A DNA stretch of 36,246 bases from Mucilaginibacter sp. (GTDB lineage: Bacteria > Bacteroidota > Bacteroidia > Sphingobacteriales > Sphingobacteriaceae), in contig JAQBOV010000102.1 of assembly GCA_028287895.1 (NCBI GenBank), positions 1 to 36,246 of the forward strand. Direction: 5' to 3'. This document shows positions 16,185 through 26,800 of the stretch, piece after piece. Below the pieces are notes generated by a model that was given only the letters and a program-made list of their open reading frames with translations, made no database searches and had not been told where the DNA came from. Each line of letters starts with the position of its first letter. The first letter of the stretch is position 1. The position numbers were made by a program, and so were the translations under genes.

Positions 16185-17993
16185 TTATTTTTTTATATAC
16201 CTATAGCTAAAACGGGCATTGGGCGCAGCATCACCCTGGTCCAGCCATTGCATCGGATCGCCATTAGAAACCGAATTATCATCCCATTTGAAATCTATTG
16301 TAAATGTATTGTCTTTGATACCCAATATTCTTTTAGGGATCGCTAGTTCAAGCTGATTCCCATTTGCTGAGTAGTTAGCTTTTCCGACATTATCCCAGTT
16401 CCAGCCGCCGGTGCTTTTTTCAATAGATGTTGTTTCAGCGTTTATCGGGTTCCTGTTTACGATAAAATTAAAACCTTCCCAATTCGGGTTTCCTGCTTTT
16501 ACCTTAATGTATAAATGCATCCAGTTTGACGATGTGTAAGGCGTTATAGGCTTATCGGCTTTTACATAAAAATAAATATGGCTTTTATCACTAATAATGC
16601 GGGCTTCAGTGATGTCATTTCTGCCCGAGTTGTTGACATATTCTTTGATTCTGCCCCAACCGGGATGCTTGCGATGAAAAGTATCTCCACTATCATCTGT
16701 AAAAACCGCATCCGCATTTTGCCAATCGGTGAATTTACCATCAATTTTTATTTCAGCAGTTTTTGTATATACAGGCAAAGGTCTTGCGCCCTTGAATTTG
16801 CGGACGTTATCTATCAACTGATAATAATAATTATCATTAAAGGCCCCTTTTACTGGTTCTGCATCGCGGCTGTATTCTGGGTTATACTCGTCTACAAAAT
16901 AAGTATCACCTTTTTGTATTGGCTTACCCAGAAAATTTTTGGCTGATCCGTCACTGAAACGCATAGCAACCCATTCATTCCAGCCGCTTATGAATATAAA
17001 TTCCGGGTCAACTTCAAGTGCTCTTTTCCATTGCTCTTCAAAGTACAGCCCTTCGCCCGACTTTTTAATCTCTGGCTCTTTGCCATCGTGAAAGCTCCGG
17101 CCAATATTAGTCACTGGATGCTCCGCCATGGAAACGCTTATTTCTTCAGGCTTATCTTTTGAGGTATGCCAGCCATAAGATTGCGGCGTATGGTCAAGCC
17201 AGGTCCATTTATCCTTACCATCGCCAAACCAATCCGCTCCTTTGCTCCAGGCCCAGCAATCGCGTGTGCTGAAAAAATCTTTGGTTTCGGCGTTTAAAGC
17301 ATCAGGCGGGCACAGCAATAGTGGCTTTCCTTTCCAGTAAAACCACAGATCACTGAACAAACCTTTTTTATAAATACTGTCATAAAGCCGCTGAACAGTT
17401 TTTGCAGGGTCGGAATGTGTAATGAAAGCTATAGAAGGCGTTGATTTACCTTCCTTTCTTAAGGTGCGATAGCATTCGCTAAGCTTTGTGACCTGCGGCA
17501 AATAGATAGCAGCATTGGTAACATCAAATATCAATACGTCTATACCTGCATCCGATAACATTTGCGCGTGTTTACGGATCACCCATTCATCATCAGGTAA
17601 ATAATAGCCAAAATACGGCTCACCCCAATAATGAAATGCCTTATCAGGACCGTTTGCCGGGTTTGCCGGATTAGCCGCCAACAACTTGCTATTATCATAA
17701 GGGCTTATAGTATCGCCTGGAAGCTTTGGCATTACGCCCTCGTTTGGCAATGTTGCTTGTGAATAATTATCGTAACCATGTGCACCCTGCCACAGAAAAT
17801 AGAATATACCAACATAGCGATCGTTATGAATAGTTCCTCCGCGCGTATTTGTTGCCACCTTACGGCCAAGTGAATCTGTGGCAACCCAGGTATCAGCTTT
17901 GGTTGACGATACCAATTGTATGGACGGTTTTTGACCTGAAACAGTTATTACTGCCATTAAAAAGCTAATTAATATGACTACAAATTTTTTCAT
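16185..17993 (-). CDS. GH71/99-like putative glycosidase with C-terminal CBM9-like domain, secreted
   Basis: Secreted 602-aa protein. I use ATG at 17993 (MKKFVVILIS…VSGQ, a proper signal peptide) rather than an in-frame GTG three codons upstream. Residues ~55-400 look like a GH71/GH99-like TIM barrel: VGIFYFLWQG, FGYYLPDDEWVIRKHAQML, GIDVLIFDVTNA, LWFYWKGKPLLL and FISGWNEWVAMR (WNEW at 338-341). Residues ~413-602 (EIKIDGKFTDWQ … HIYFYVKADKP) resemble the beta-sandwich CBM9/DOMON-like domains with the IDGxxxDW opening. No characterised function is recognised. Position between DUF1080/GH106 and GH78 suggests it cleaves another linkage in the same rhamnose-containing glycan. Confidence 0.65.
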   Translation of the reverse strand: MKKFVVILISFLMAVITVSGQKPSIQLVSSTKADTWVATDSLGRKVATNTRGGTIHNDRYVGIFYFLWQGAHGYDNYSQATLPNEGVMPKLPGDTISPYDNSKLLAANPANPANGPDKAFHYWGEPYFGYYLPDDEWVIRKHAQMLSDAGIDVLIFDVTNAAIYLPQVTKLSECYRTLRKEGKSTPSIAFITHSDPAKTVQRLYDSIYKKGLFSDLWFYWKGKPLLLCPPDALNAETKDFFSTRDCWAWSKGADWFGDGKDKWTWLDHTPQSYGWHTSKDKPEEISVSMAEHPVTNIGRSFHDGKEPEIKKSGEGLYFEEQWKRALEVDPEFIFISGWNEWVAMRFSDGSAKNFLGKPIQKGDTYFVDEYNPEYSRDAEPVKGAFNDNYYYQLIDNVRKFKGARPLPVYTKTAEIKIDGKFTDWQNADAVFTDDSGDTFHRKHPGWGRIKEYVNNSGRNDITEARIISDKSHIYFYVKADKPITPYTSSNWMHLYIKVKAGNPNWEGFNFIVNRNPINAETTSIEKSTGGWNWDNVGKANYSANGNQLELAIPKRILGIKDNTFTIDFKWDDNSVSNGDPMQWLDQGDAAPNARFSYRYIKK

Positions 17994-18014
17994 CGATAGC
18001 ACCAGAGGTTATAA

Positions 18015-18839
18015 TCAGTTTAACTTTTTTATCCAAATATTCCTGACGGCAACTTTTGTTATTTGTTCGATCTCTATGCCGATATAGCCGGGTTGATTAT
18101 TTGATGATTTTGGGTCATCATCAACCATTACCGCCATCAATTGCCCGTTGATGATGTGGATAAATACACCACCCCGGGCAATTACTGTATACTCGTTCCA
18201 GCCATCCTTTTTGACGTATTTGCCCAGGTCTATTATATCGCCTATGTTGCCCATCAGCCGCTTGCTTTTATTTCCATAGCCTTCCACCACTTGCCCTCGC
18301 CAGGCCAGGATACGCATTGGCGTGTTTTCAGAATAAAATTGTCCGGTCCAATACTGGGCGGCGGGCCAAAAATCGGCTTGTGGGCCGGTCATCATCCAGT
18401 TTAAATTTACCGGGCCTAAACTGGCCGAAATCGGCGATCTCCAGGGTATCCCCGTCTGGCTGCGGTATTGTATTCCGCTTCCGCCGTCGCCTTCAACCTT
18501 TATCTCAAATTTCAAGGTGAAATCTTTAGCTTTCATTCCCTTGTAAGCGATGTAGCTGTTACCGCTTGGATTTTTTTCGGTTGATTCGCCAACAATTGCA
18601 CCTTCTTCAACCCGCCAGAATTTAGGGTTGCCATCCCAATTCGTCAGATCTTTACCGTTGAACAAAGAGACGTAGCCATCGTGGTCATTGAAATCCAGTG
18701 ATGAAGGTTGAGTGAATCCTGGCACATTCGGCACCGTTTTAGTCGGGGGCGAGGTGCTTTGGGCAATACAAAGCTTTATGGCCACGATCAGACACCCAGT
18801 CATTAAAAATCTTCTGCATATATAGCGCATACTTCTCAT
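18015..18839 (-). CDS. DUF1080 (3-keto-disaccharide hydrolase-like) secreted protein
   Basis: 274-aa secreted protein with signal peptide 1-26 (…KLCIAQ). The single domain is the concanavalin-like beta-jelly roll of DUF1080, with the typical DGYVSLFNGKDLTNW opening, WRVEEGAIVGE, FTLKFEIKVEGDGGSGIQYRS and the C-terminal GYIGIEIEQ. Members have been linked to 3-keto-glycoside hydrolysis or to carbohydrate binding; which applies here cannot be decided. It starts 9 bp after the GH106 stop and is followed 21 bp later by the GH71/99-like gene, so it is firmly inside the rhamnosidase operon. No 3-keto-sugar oxidoreductase partner is visible in the window, which argues mildly for a glycan-binding or direct hydrolytic role. 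Confidence 0.8.
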   Translation of the reverse strand: MRSMRYICRRFLMTGCLIVAIKLCIAQSTSPPTKTVPNVPGFTQPSSLDFNDHDGYVSLFNGKDLTNWDGNPKFWRVEEGAIVGESTEKNPSGNSYIAYKGMKAKDFTLKFEIKVEGDGGSGIQYRSQTGIPWRSPISASLGPVNLNWMMTGPQADFWPAAQYWTGQFYSENTPMRILAWRGQVVEGYGNKSKRLMGNIGDIIDLGKYVKKDGWNEYTVIARGGVFIHIINGQLMAVMVDDDPKSSNNQPGYIGIEIEQITKVAVRNIWIKKLN

Positions 18840-18848
18840 AATAATTAT

Positions 18849-21800
18849 TTACTGATAGATGACCTCATCAATTTTTACCGGGCCTAATAAACCGGAAGAC
18901 TCCAGTCCATTTTTAGGATCAGGGCCAAATAGGGCAGATGTTTTCCTTTGATCGGCGGGCAGCATACTATCGCCAATTAAGCGGTTTGCCCAGGTATTAA
19001 CTACTTTTATTTCCAATTTATTTTTGCCTGATTTAAGGGCTTTGGTAATATCAACCTTGTATGGCGGTGTCCATGCGCCACCCATTTCTACACCATTCAC
19101 TGTTACCTTAGCAATGGCGCGGGCTAAGCCCAGGTCAATGATGTAATTTGCGTTCCGAATTAGCTTACCCATCTTGAAGGTGGTACTATAATAGGCAGTG
19201 CCTGAATAATATTTAATACTGTCATTTTTATTTTTAGCCCAATCGCTCAGGGTATCAAACTTTACAGGTTTTACCGGGCCTCGCATATTTTTATCAAAAC
19301 TCACCATCCAGGGTTTGCTGATCACAGTGGTTTTTGCAGGGGCCGGATAGTTTGCTTTGGCTGTATCGCCTATATTCCCGTCTCTCCTGAAGATCACAAA
19401 TGCACTTTCATATGGTGCAAGCTGCATAGGTATTGTGGTGGTGGCCGCTGTCTGATAATATGCCGGCAAATTACGCATCGTGCCTGTTACGGCATTCCAA
19501 AGCTCAGGACTCTTGCCTGTAATCCGGAACGCGGTTGAAATATTGACCGAGATGTTTTTTTGGTTGGACACAAAATAAATAGAGCCATCCTGCAGCTGCC
19601 TGTGGATAAACAAAATGGAATCACTTTTGGTGATCTTAAGATCAGGGATTACTTTGATCATGTCCAAAGCCTCCTGCATAGTCATTCCACTCATCACCAA
19701 TCCCTTGCCGTAATGGTTAACCTTGTTGATTGAGCCATCAATATTGCCCCACAGTTCATTGGCCATGTTTTGAACCTGTTTATCTGAATTAGGATAACCT
19801 TGCAGGCTCGGAGATCTTTCGGGTTTTGGCCCTAAAATTACCGCCCCCTGTTGTACCAGGTCTTTTATTTTTGCCAATAATTCAGGGCGGATGGTTTTAA
19901 GTTTAGGCAGTACCAAAATGCTATAGGCGATGCCATTTGGCAGGGTAAGCTTACCATCTTTTACCGTTACAGCACTTTTGAGGATATCGCCATTGATATA
20001 ATCGAAGGAATACCCCTGTGGAAGTTCCGGATCGGTTACTCCCGTCATTTTTGGGGCATCCTCACCAATAAAATAGGCCACATCGGCCACATATTGGCCT
20101 TGTTGCAGCATCATATTACAACGTTTTAAGTATTGGAGCAGTACATCCATATCAAAATACCAGGTGTTTAAGCGGTTAAACTCCACACCAAACCAGGCAC
20201 TTAAACCGGGCTTCGCATTATTATCTGGTTGCTGGATATCTACATGCAATAAAGTATTGTTTATCCCTTCGGTAAAAAAGCGGTCACCGCGTTTTTTAAA
20301 CATTGCCGGATAACGGGCGAACGGATTACCTGCTGCCGTAAATGATTCGGCTGAAACTTTAATTTTTCCGTAGGTGTGTGCTGATGATGATGCCGCCCGG
20401 TTTTCAATATCTCCCAAATCGCCCTCGCTCCAAAACTCGCCGCCTATTTCGTCGGACTGCCCGCCGTATTGTAAAAACTCACCGGGGTAGCCCCAGTGCC
20501 CGTAATTTTCGAGCCAGGTAGTCAATCCGTTTTTATGGCTAATGTCGCGCAGACCGCCCACGTATTTAAAAGAAATATCATCAGCAACAAGCCTTCTTAA
20601 ATCCCAAAGAAAGCGGTCTGACATATCCTCGCTGCCAACTACTTTTCCCTGCAAAACCGGGATATAGGGCGTAGGATCATAGTTGTATTTTTGTTTAAAT
20701 TCAGCTACCAGGTCGTCGGTCCAGTTTTGGCTTCCTGTTTCATAGCTGTCTTCTACGGTAACTTTCCAGGTTTTGCGGTCTTCGGGGGGTATACGTTTTA
20801 GTATCTGCCCCAGATAGGCATCAAAATGTTCGGCTATATGTTCCTTACTCATTTTGTCCACCTCAAGCCCGCGCCCTTCTGGTGGTGCAGGTGCATTGGT
20901 TACGTTGGTCGGTGTCATACCCGTGCGTTCAATCAACCAGTTCCCGGCCGGAACTTTCCATTTAAGTGTACCATCGGCAGCCATGAATTGTGAGATATCT
21001 ACCACCTTTGCGGGGTCGATAATATATTTAGATGTCTCCTCGGGTTGCCGTACCCACTGATAATCCTTCCAGAACGGATGCGGCGTTGGCCACATTTTAG
21101 CCAGTGATTTTTCGATGTAATTTTCTACCATGGGGGTAGGTGATAATTTCAACTCTGTAATACCAGAGTTACCCGAAATGTTGGTTAACACTAACCTAAA
21201 ACTGGTTGAAGTTGTAGCCGGAATAGAAACAGCCGCCGGGCCCCAGGGTATGAAACCTGTATTCAATGCAGGATTCGTTCTGTCGATAGAAAAGTGTTTA
21301 ATAACAACATAGCCGCTATTTACTTTCGCTTCTATATCACCCTCCATATACACCGCCTGGTGTGTGGTTGATATAATTACACTCCGTACCGTATAAGGGG
21401 TTTGTGTATTAATGTCTAATGCAAATTGCTGACTTTTAGTAAGGTGAACACCTGTTGCCTCGTTATTATCCATCAGGTTACTAAGGGAATCGATAGCCGG
21501 CAGGCAGAATAATCGGGGTTTTAATGTGCCTATATCAGCGTTATAGTCATTGGCTACAGGATAGGCCAAAACTTTTACATCCTGGAAGTTTGCCTGCGGT
21601 CTAACCAGTTGCTTACTAAACGCAACCGGGCCTTTAACCATTACTTGTGAAGATGTAAGATAGCGCATGGCCATTTCCGGCTTCACCCAGGGGCCGCCCG
21701 ATTGACTCCAGCCCGGGCTGTTAAAAATCCCTATCTGGATATTTAAACGGGTAGCAGTTTTAAGGGCGGTATGCATAATATCCCACCACTCATCAGAAAG

Positions 21801-22109
21801 CATCTTTACTTTCCCATAAGGGACATCATCCAAGCCAATATTACCTATGAATGCCCTGTTGATCCCCACTTTTTTCATTGCCTCCAGATCCTTAACAACT
21901 CCTTCTTTTGAAATGTTGCCGGATATCCAATACCAGTATACACTGGTTTGAACAGAATCGGGGATCGTTATAAAACCGGTTTCCACCGCTTTAAAATTAT
22001 TGGAGTAATAAGGTGGCGCCGGGCTGGCAGCGATATTTTGACTTTTAGATTCGGTTACCATAAAGCATAGTAACATTAAATAAAAGCAAGTGGATCTGAA
22101 TGACATCAT
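18849..22109 (-). CDS. GH106 alpha-L-rhamnosidase, secreted
   Basis: Large (1086 aa) secreted enzyme; signal peptide 1-23 (…SKSQ). The N-terminal barrel begins with SVYWYWISGNISKEGVVKDL and continues with GIFNSPGWSQSGGPWV, the conserved GH106 opening. Candidate catalytic carboxylates are E453/E457 in VEDSYETGSQNW and E588 in SAESFTAAGNPF. These positions are consistent with the two glutamates assigned in the Bacteroides GH106 enzyme, though I cannot align them exactly. The C-terminal ~150 residues form a galactose-binding-like sandwich (YYSTTFKMGKL … NKLEIKVVNTWANRLIGD). GH106 removes L-rhamnose from rhamnogalacturonan-type and other glycans. It is the first gene after a terminator that follows susD. 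Confidence 0.93.
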   Translation of the reverse strand: MMSFRSTCFYLMLLCFMVTESKSQNIAASPAPPYYSNNFKAVETGFITIPDSVQTSVYWYWISGNISKEGVVKDLEAMKKVGINRAFIGNIGLDDVPYGKVKMLSDEWWDIMHTALKTATRLNIQIGIFNSPGWSQSGGPWVKPEMAMRYLTSSQVMVKGPVAFSKQLVRPQANFQDVKVLAYPVANDYNADIGTLKPRLFCLPAIDSLSNLMDNNEATGVHLTKSQQFALDINTQTPYTVRSVIISTTHQAVYMEGDIEAKVNSGYVVIKHFSIDRTNPALNTGFIPWGPAAVSIPATTSTSFRLVLTNISGNSGITELKLSPTPMVENYIEKSLAKMWPTPHPFWKDYQWVRQPEETSKYIIDPAKVVDISQFMAADGTLKWKVPAGNWLIERTGMTPTNVTNAPAPPEGRGLEVDKMSKEHIAEHFDAYLGQILKRIPPEDRKTWKVTVEDSYETGSQNWTDDLVAEFKQKYNYDPTPYIPVLQGKVVGSEDMSDRFLWDLRRLVADDISFKYVGGLRDISHKNGLTTWLENYGHWGYPGEFLQYGGQSDEIGGEFWSEGDLGDIENRAASSSAHTYGKIKVSAESFTAAGNPFARYPAMFKKRGDRFFTEGINNTLLHVDIQQPDNNAKPGLSAWFGVEFNRLNTWYFDMDVLLQYLKRCNMMLQQGQYVADVAYFIGEDAPKMTGVTDPELPQGYSFDYINGDILKSAVTVKDGKLTLPNGIAYSILVLPKLKTIRPELLAKIKDLVQQGAVILGPKPERSPSLQGYPNSDKQVQNMANELWGNIDGSINKVNHYGKGLVMSGMTMQEALDMIKVIPDLKITKSDSILFIHRQLQDGSIYFVSNQKNISVNISTAFRITGKSPELWNAVTGTMRNLPAYYQTAATTTIPMQLAPYESAFVIFRRDGNIGDTAKANYPAPAKTTVISKPWMVSFDKNMRGPVKPVKFDTLSDWAKNKNDSIKYYSGTAYYSTTFKMGKLIRNANYIIDLGLARAIAKVTVNGVEMGGAWTPPYKVDITKALKSGKNKLEIKVVNTWANRLIGDSMLPADQRKTSALFGPDPKNGLESSGLLGPVKIDEVIYQ

Positions 22110-22166
22110 AAGTATTAATTAAGAATCAGCTATTATAATATGGCTATGTATAGTGAAAAATACAAA

Positions 22167-22208
22167 AAGATCATAATAGCACTCCAATTAAAGGGCTATT
22201 ATGATCTT
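22167..22208 (-). terminator. Strong stem-loop terminator between susD and GH106
   Basis: AAGATCATAATAGC (22167-22180 on +) and GCTATTATGATCTT (22195-22208) form a perfect 14-bp stem around a 14-nt loop. Read on the minus strand (direction of transcription) the stem starts 9 nt after the susD stop and is followed directly by TTTTTG and further T-rich sequence. This is the form of an intrinsic terminator or attenuator. It would let susCD be expressed above the downstream hydrolase genes. Confidence 0.85.
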
Positions 22209-22217
22209 CCGAAATAT

Positions 22218-23813
22218 TTAGTAACCTGGGTTTTGTGTCAAATTATGATTGACATCAATTTCGGTTTGCGGAATAGGGTATAGTTCCAATTTGGCACTGT
22301 AGGTACCTACAATGTTACCTACAACCTGGCTCGGTACTTCGGCGGCTATTTCGCTCTGCAAAGTTCCCCACCTACGGATATCATAAACTGTCGTGAATTC
22401 AGCCGCTAACTCAAGACGACGTTCCAAACGCACTTTTGCTTCCAGACCAGCTGTACTGACATATGGAGTGGCATGCGCCCTGCTTCGTACACGATTAATT
22501 AAGGGTAAGGCATCAGCTGCATCACCAGTTTCAATGTACGCTTCAGCAAGGCTTAGCAATACATCTGAAAAACGCATCTGGACCATATCAATAGGATACG
22601 CCCATGGAGCTGTACCTGACCCACGTGGTGTACGATCAAATTTACCGTAAACAATTCCCTGGTTAACAGTGGCGTTGCCAAAAACAGCATTATTTTTAGT
22701 ATCTACATACTTTAAAGTTGTTGGATTGTAAATTAAACTATCGCCTGCTGCTGCAACATCTGCACCGCCCGCTGCTGCGTAGCGTGCAACGGCAGTGAAA
22801 TCTCTACGGGTATCACCACTTTCAAACAACTGGTAATATGTGTAAGTAAGGCCTGCCTGGCTTTGCTCGTCGGCATTTATTAAACCCCGTCCCCCAAGAA
22901 AAAATGGCCAAATGCTATCACCAGTATTGTTTGAGCTGTAGAAATTGCTGAACACTAACAATATCTCTGCGTTTCTTTTATTAGCATTAGAAAATACGTC
23001 AGTAAAATTTGGCATTAAGCCAAAATTATATTTAGCTTCATTAGCGGCGCCAACGATTTGGGAAAGCATGTCAATTGCTTTTTGATAATAGCCAGAGGCC
23101 ATTAATGGTTTTCCCGCCATTGTTAAATAAACTTTGCCTAAAAAGCCTTTGGCAATGCCGGAACTAATACGACCCAGATCAGAACCGGTACGTTTACCAG
23201 GCAATACACTTATGGCATTAAGCATATCGGCTACTATAAAATCATAAGTTGCCTGTATTGTTGCCCTTTTGCCATAGATCAAATCGCTTTGGCTTAACGA
23301 TGTGATCTGCTTATCAATAATAGGGACACCACCAAAGTTCCTTACGAGGTCGAAATAGGCAAACCCTCTTAAAAAACGTGCTTCTGCTACATATTTATTG
23401 GCTATCGACGTGTCCTTCACTGCAACTGTGGCATTCGCTATCACCGTGTTTGCCCTGGCAATTATTCTATAATCCTGAGACCAAATTGCATCCAGTTGAC
23501 CAGCGGTATTACTCGTTGGGCTTGAGGTAAATTTGTTGAACGAATCAAAAAAAGTATCCCCAAATTGGCCTTGGGTGGCATATTGATGGCCGGTTTCGGC
23601 GGCGCCAAAGCGATACCAGGTAGTTGGCCAGCTTTCAACATAAGTTTGGTATATACCCAAGGTTGCCTTTTTAAGCCCGTCTTCGCTGTTGAAAACCGTA
23701 GAACTTGAAATAGATGAATAGGGGTGCTCCTCTAAATTTTTCTTGCAAGAGGAATTGATAACCATGCAGCTTATAACTGCTGTAATCAATGCCGGTAATT
23801 TTATAAATTTCAT
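22218..23813 (-). CDS. susD: SusD/RagB-family outer-membrane glycan-binding lipoprotein
   Basis: Surface lipoprotein of 531 aa that forms the lid of the SusC transporter. It begins with a lipoprotein signal peptide ending in the lipobox region INSSCKK (Cys at about residue 23). The N-terminal SusD-like region includes SSTVFNSEDGLKKATLGIYQTYVE and the TPR-like helical segments (YVAEARFLRGFAYFDLVRNFGGVP). The C-terminal RagB/SusD domain includes VQMRFSDVLLSLAEAYIETGD, LINRVRSRA, the LELAAEFTTVYDIRRWG stretch and the classic ending LYPIPQTEIDVNHNLTQNPGY. It lies 18 bp after susC. The glycan bound is inferred from context as rhamnose-containing. Confidence 0.96.
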   Translation of the reverse strand: MKFIKLPALITAVISCMVINSSCKKNLEEHPYSSISSSTVFNSEDGLKKATLGIYQTYVESWPTTWYRFGAAETGHQYATQGQFGDTFFDSFNKFTSSPTSNTAGQLDAIWSQDYRIIARANTVIANATVAVKDTSIANKYVAEARFLRGFAYFDLVRNFGGVPIIDKQITSLSQSDLIYGKRATIQATYDFIVADMLNAISVLPGKRTGSDLGRISSGIAKGFLGKVYLTMAGKPLMASGYYQKAIDMLSQIVGAANEAKYNFGLMPNFTDVFSNANKRNAEILLVFSNFYSSNNTGDSIWPFFLGGRGLINADEQSQAGLTYTYYQLFESGDTRRDFTAVARYAAAGGADVAAAGDSLIYNPTTLKYVDTKNNAVFGNATVNQGIVYGKFDRTPRGSGTAPWAYPIDMVQMRFSDVLLSLAEAYIETGDAADALPLINRVRSRAHATPYVSTAGLEAKVRLERRLELAAEFTTVYDIRRWGTLQSEIAAEVPSQVVGNIVGTYSAKLELYPIPQTEIDVNHNLTQNPGY

Positions 23814-23831
23814 TTTAGTTTTTTTTAGTGG

Positions 23832-26800
23832 TTAAAAGTTTGATGAAACGCCTATAGTATAACTGCGATTGGACGGGTACGTTCCAAAATCAATACCTTG
23901 TTGTAAAAGCGATTGTCCGAATGAACTTACTTCAGGATCAAAGCCGGTGTATTTGGTGATCGTGAAAATATTTGTACCGGTAAAGAATATACGTGCGTTT
24001 TTCAACACTTTGTTATTAGGCAAATTATAATAAACCGTTAGCGTTTTAAGCCTGAAATAGCTTCCGTTTTCAAGTTCCGATGAATTGATATCGCTTAAAG
24101 GAAGATTTTTAGCTACACCAGGATAACGCGGGTTATTGGTTGGATTTGATGCCGTCCACCTATGATTATACCAATCCTGGGTTTGGTTAAAGAAGATTTG
24201 TGAATAATTAGCTAAACCATCACTTAAATAAAAGCGGGTTAAGTTTAATATCTGATTGCCCTGTGAACCAGTAAAAAATAAACTGATACCAATATTTTTA
24301 TAGCTGATATCATTGTTCCAACCGTAAGTAAAATCTGGAGTTGATTTTCCTAATACCTGGCGGTCATGTGAGTCAATTACGCCATCGCCATTAACATCCT
24401 GGTATTTCCATTCACCGGGGATTTGATCACTTGCCGCACCTGGATAAGCATATTTGGGCACACCATTTACAAGGTCACCGGTTTGAACCAGGCCCGTAAC
24501 TTTGTTGCCATAAAACAAACCTATTTCTTTACCTGGTTGTAATATGCCAGAAACACCGCCGGCGAGGTTGCCACCTATTCCAACGTACTGCGGTGCAGTT
24601 ATATCGCCTAAATTAAGCAGTATTGTTTTGTTATGTGATATTTCGATTTTTGAGTTGTAAGAAAATCCCCCATTTTTTACAATGTTGGCACCAACGGTCA
24701 AATCAATACCTCTATTCCTGATCGAGCCAAAATTGTCAATGATAGAACCGAAGCCAGACTGATTCGGCAACTGCCTTGATTGTAGCAATCCATCGGTTGT
24801 TTTATCATAATAGTCGAAGCTAATGTTCAAAAAACTATGAATGATACTGAAATCGATCCCGGCATCTATCTGTTTTGTGCGTTCCCACGAAAGATTAGCG
24901 TTCCCGATACTATTAGGGAAAACTACCGTGTTAATAGTCCCGGCACCAGTCTGGTAAAATGCATTTCCGTATTGGGCAAGTGAAGAATAAGGCGAAATTG
25001 CCTGGCTACCCGTTTCACCGTAAGATACCCTTACCTTAGAGTTTGATAACCAGGTCATATTCTGCATAAACTCTTCTTTATTTAGGTTCCAGGCAAGGCC
25101 AACTGCCGGGAAAGTACCATACTTTTTACTTTCAGCAAATGGAGATGCGCCATCTATACGAACTGAGGCATTCAATACATATTTTTCTTTGAATGAATAA
25201 TTGGCCCTTAAAAACGCAGACTGGATAGTGCGGTCTTCCTTATAGGAACCTATGCTTTGTACGTTGGCACTTCCAATGTTATTTATACCGTACTGAGGAA
25301 TGTCAAAACCTGATGAAGAGGTATTCAATAACTCAAGCGTCGACTTATTATACTCAACACCAGCAGTTAAATTTAATTGATGATCAAGGCTAAAGGTTTT
25401 ATTGTAGTTTAAATAAGCATTTACATTATAGCTGTAAGTGTTCGCCATATTGCTGCTTCCTGTTCCGTTGGCGCTGTAACCCTCGGCAGTTGTGGGCGGG
25501 AAAAACTGCTGCCTGCGGGTTAAGTTTTGATTGCTACCCAAGCTTACCACAAACTGCAGACCCTTTGTTATCTTGAAATCATTTTCGAAATTGACGATGG
25601 TATAATCGCTTTTCAGGTTATCAGTTTTTAAAACTAATTCTGTAGCGGGATTTGAAAAATAGTTACCGTCGACATATCCCGGAATACCTTCTCCGTCAAA
25701 ACCAGCGTAATCTTTAGATACAGTAGGCGAGGCCCTTAATGCATCCAATATTGGACCGTCTGTTGATGGATAGCCTCTGCCATTTGATACAGCCCTTGCG
25801 GTATTCTGCCTGACCAGAGACAATTGGGCTTTTATCGTATACCAACTATTAACGTCACTGGTAACATTAGCTCTTACTGAGGCCCGTTTATTATCGGCAC
25901 CTTGAATAGTTCCCTTATCAGCTAAATAATTCCCTGACAGATAGTATGAGGTCTTCTCGCCGCCACCAGAAACGTTTAAGGTAGCATCTTCTCTAACACC
26001 CGTGCGGGTGATTGCTTTAAACCAATCTGTACCTGGGCCTAATTTGGAAATAGCATCTGCACTGAATGGCGCAGGCTGCCCTTGTAATACAAAACCCTGG
26101 TTGATAATATCGGCATACTCTGGCGAAGTCATCATTGTGTACGGGTTGCTGGTCGTGCCAAAAGTTGTTTTGTTAACAAACTCAATTTTCTGATCGCCGC
26201 GCCTGCCCGATTTGGTTTTGATCAGGATAACACCGTTAGCACCGCGTGAACCATATATCGCGGTAGCCGCAGCATCCTTCAATACTTCCAGACTTTCAAT
26301 ATCGTTTGGATTTATTCCGTATAATCCATTTTGTGATGATGCGCCATAAGAATTAGCGCTTGCTTCAACATAGGGAGGCATCGGGAATCCATCAACTACA
26401 TATAATGGCTGATTGTTGCCGTTTAGTGAGTTATTACCCCTTATCCGGATAACAGCATCCGCACCGGGCTCGCCAGAGGCTGCCGTTACCTGTACACCAG
26501 AGGCCCGGCCTTGCAGGGCCTGGTCAATTGTAGTGATAACTGCACTTTTAATTTCTTTGGCTGATACGCTGGATGTTGCAGTTGCCAGGTTGGTTTTACT
26601 TGAACTACCGTAACCCACAACCACTACTTCGGCCAATGAACCCTGGCCGGCAGATAATTGTACATTAATGGCGGTGCCGGTTACATCTCTTTCAACAGGC
26701 GTATAACCGATAAAGCTAAAAACCAGCACGGCATTTTTACTGACCGTAAGCGTATACTTACCGTTGGCATCAGTGGCAATTCCGGTATTGGCGTTTTTGA

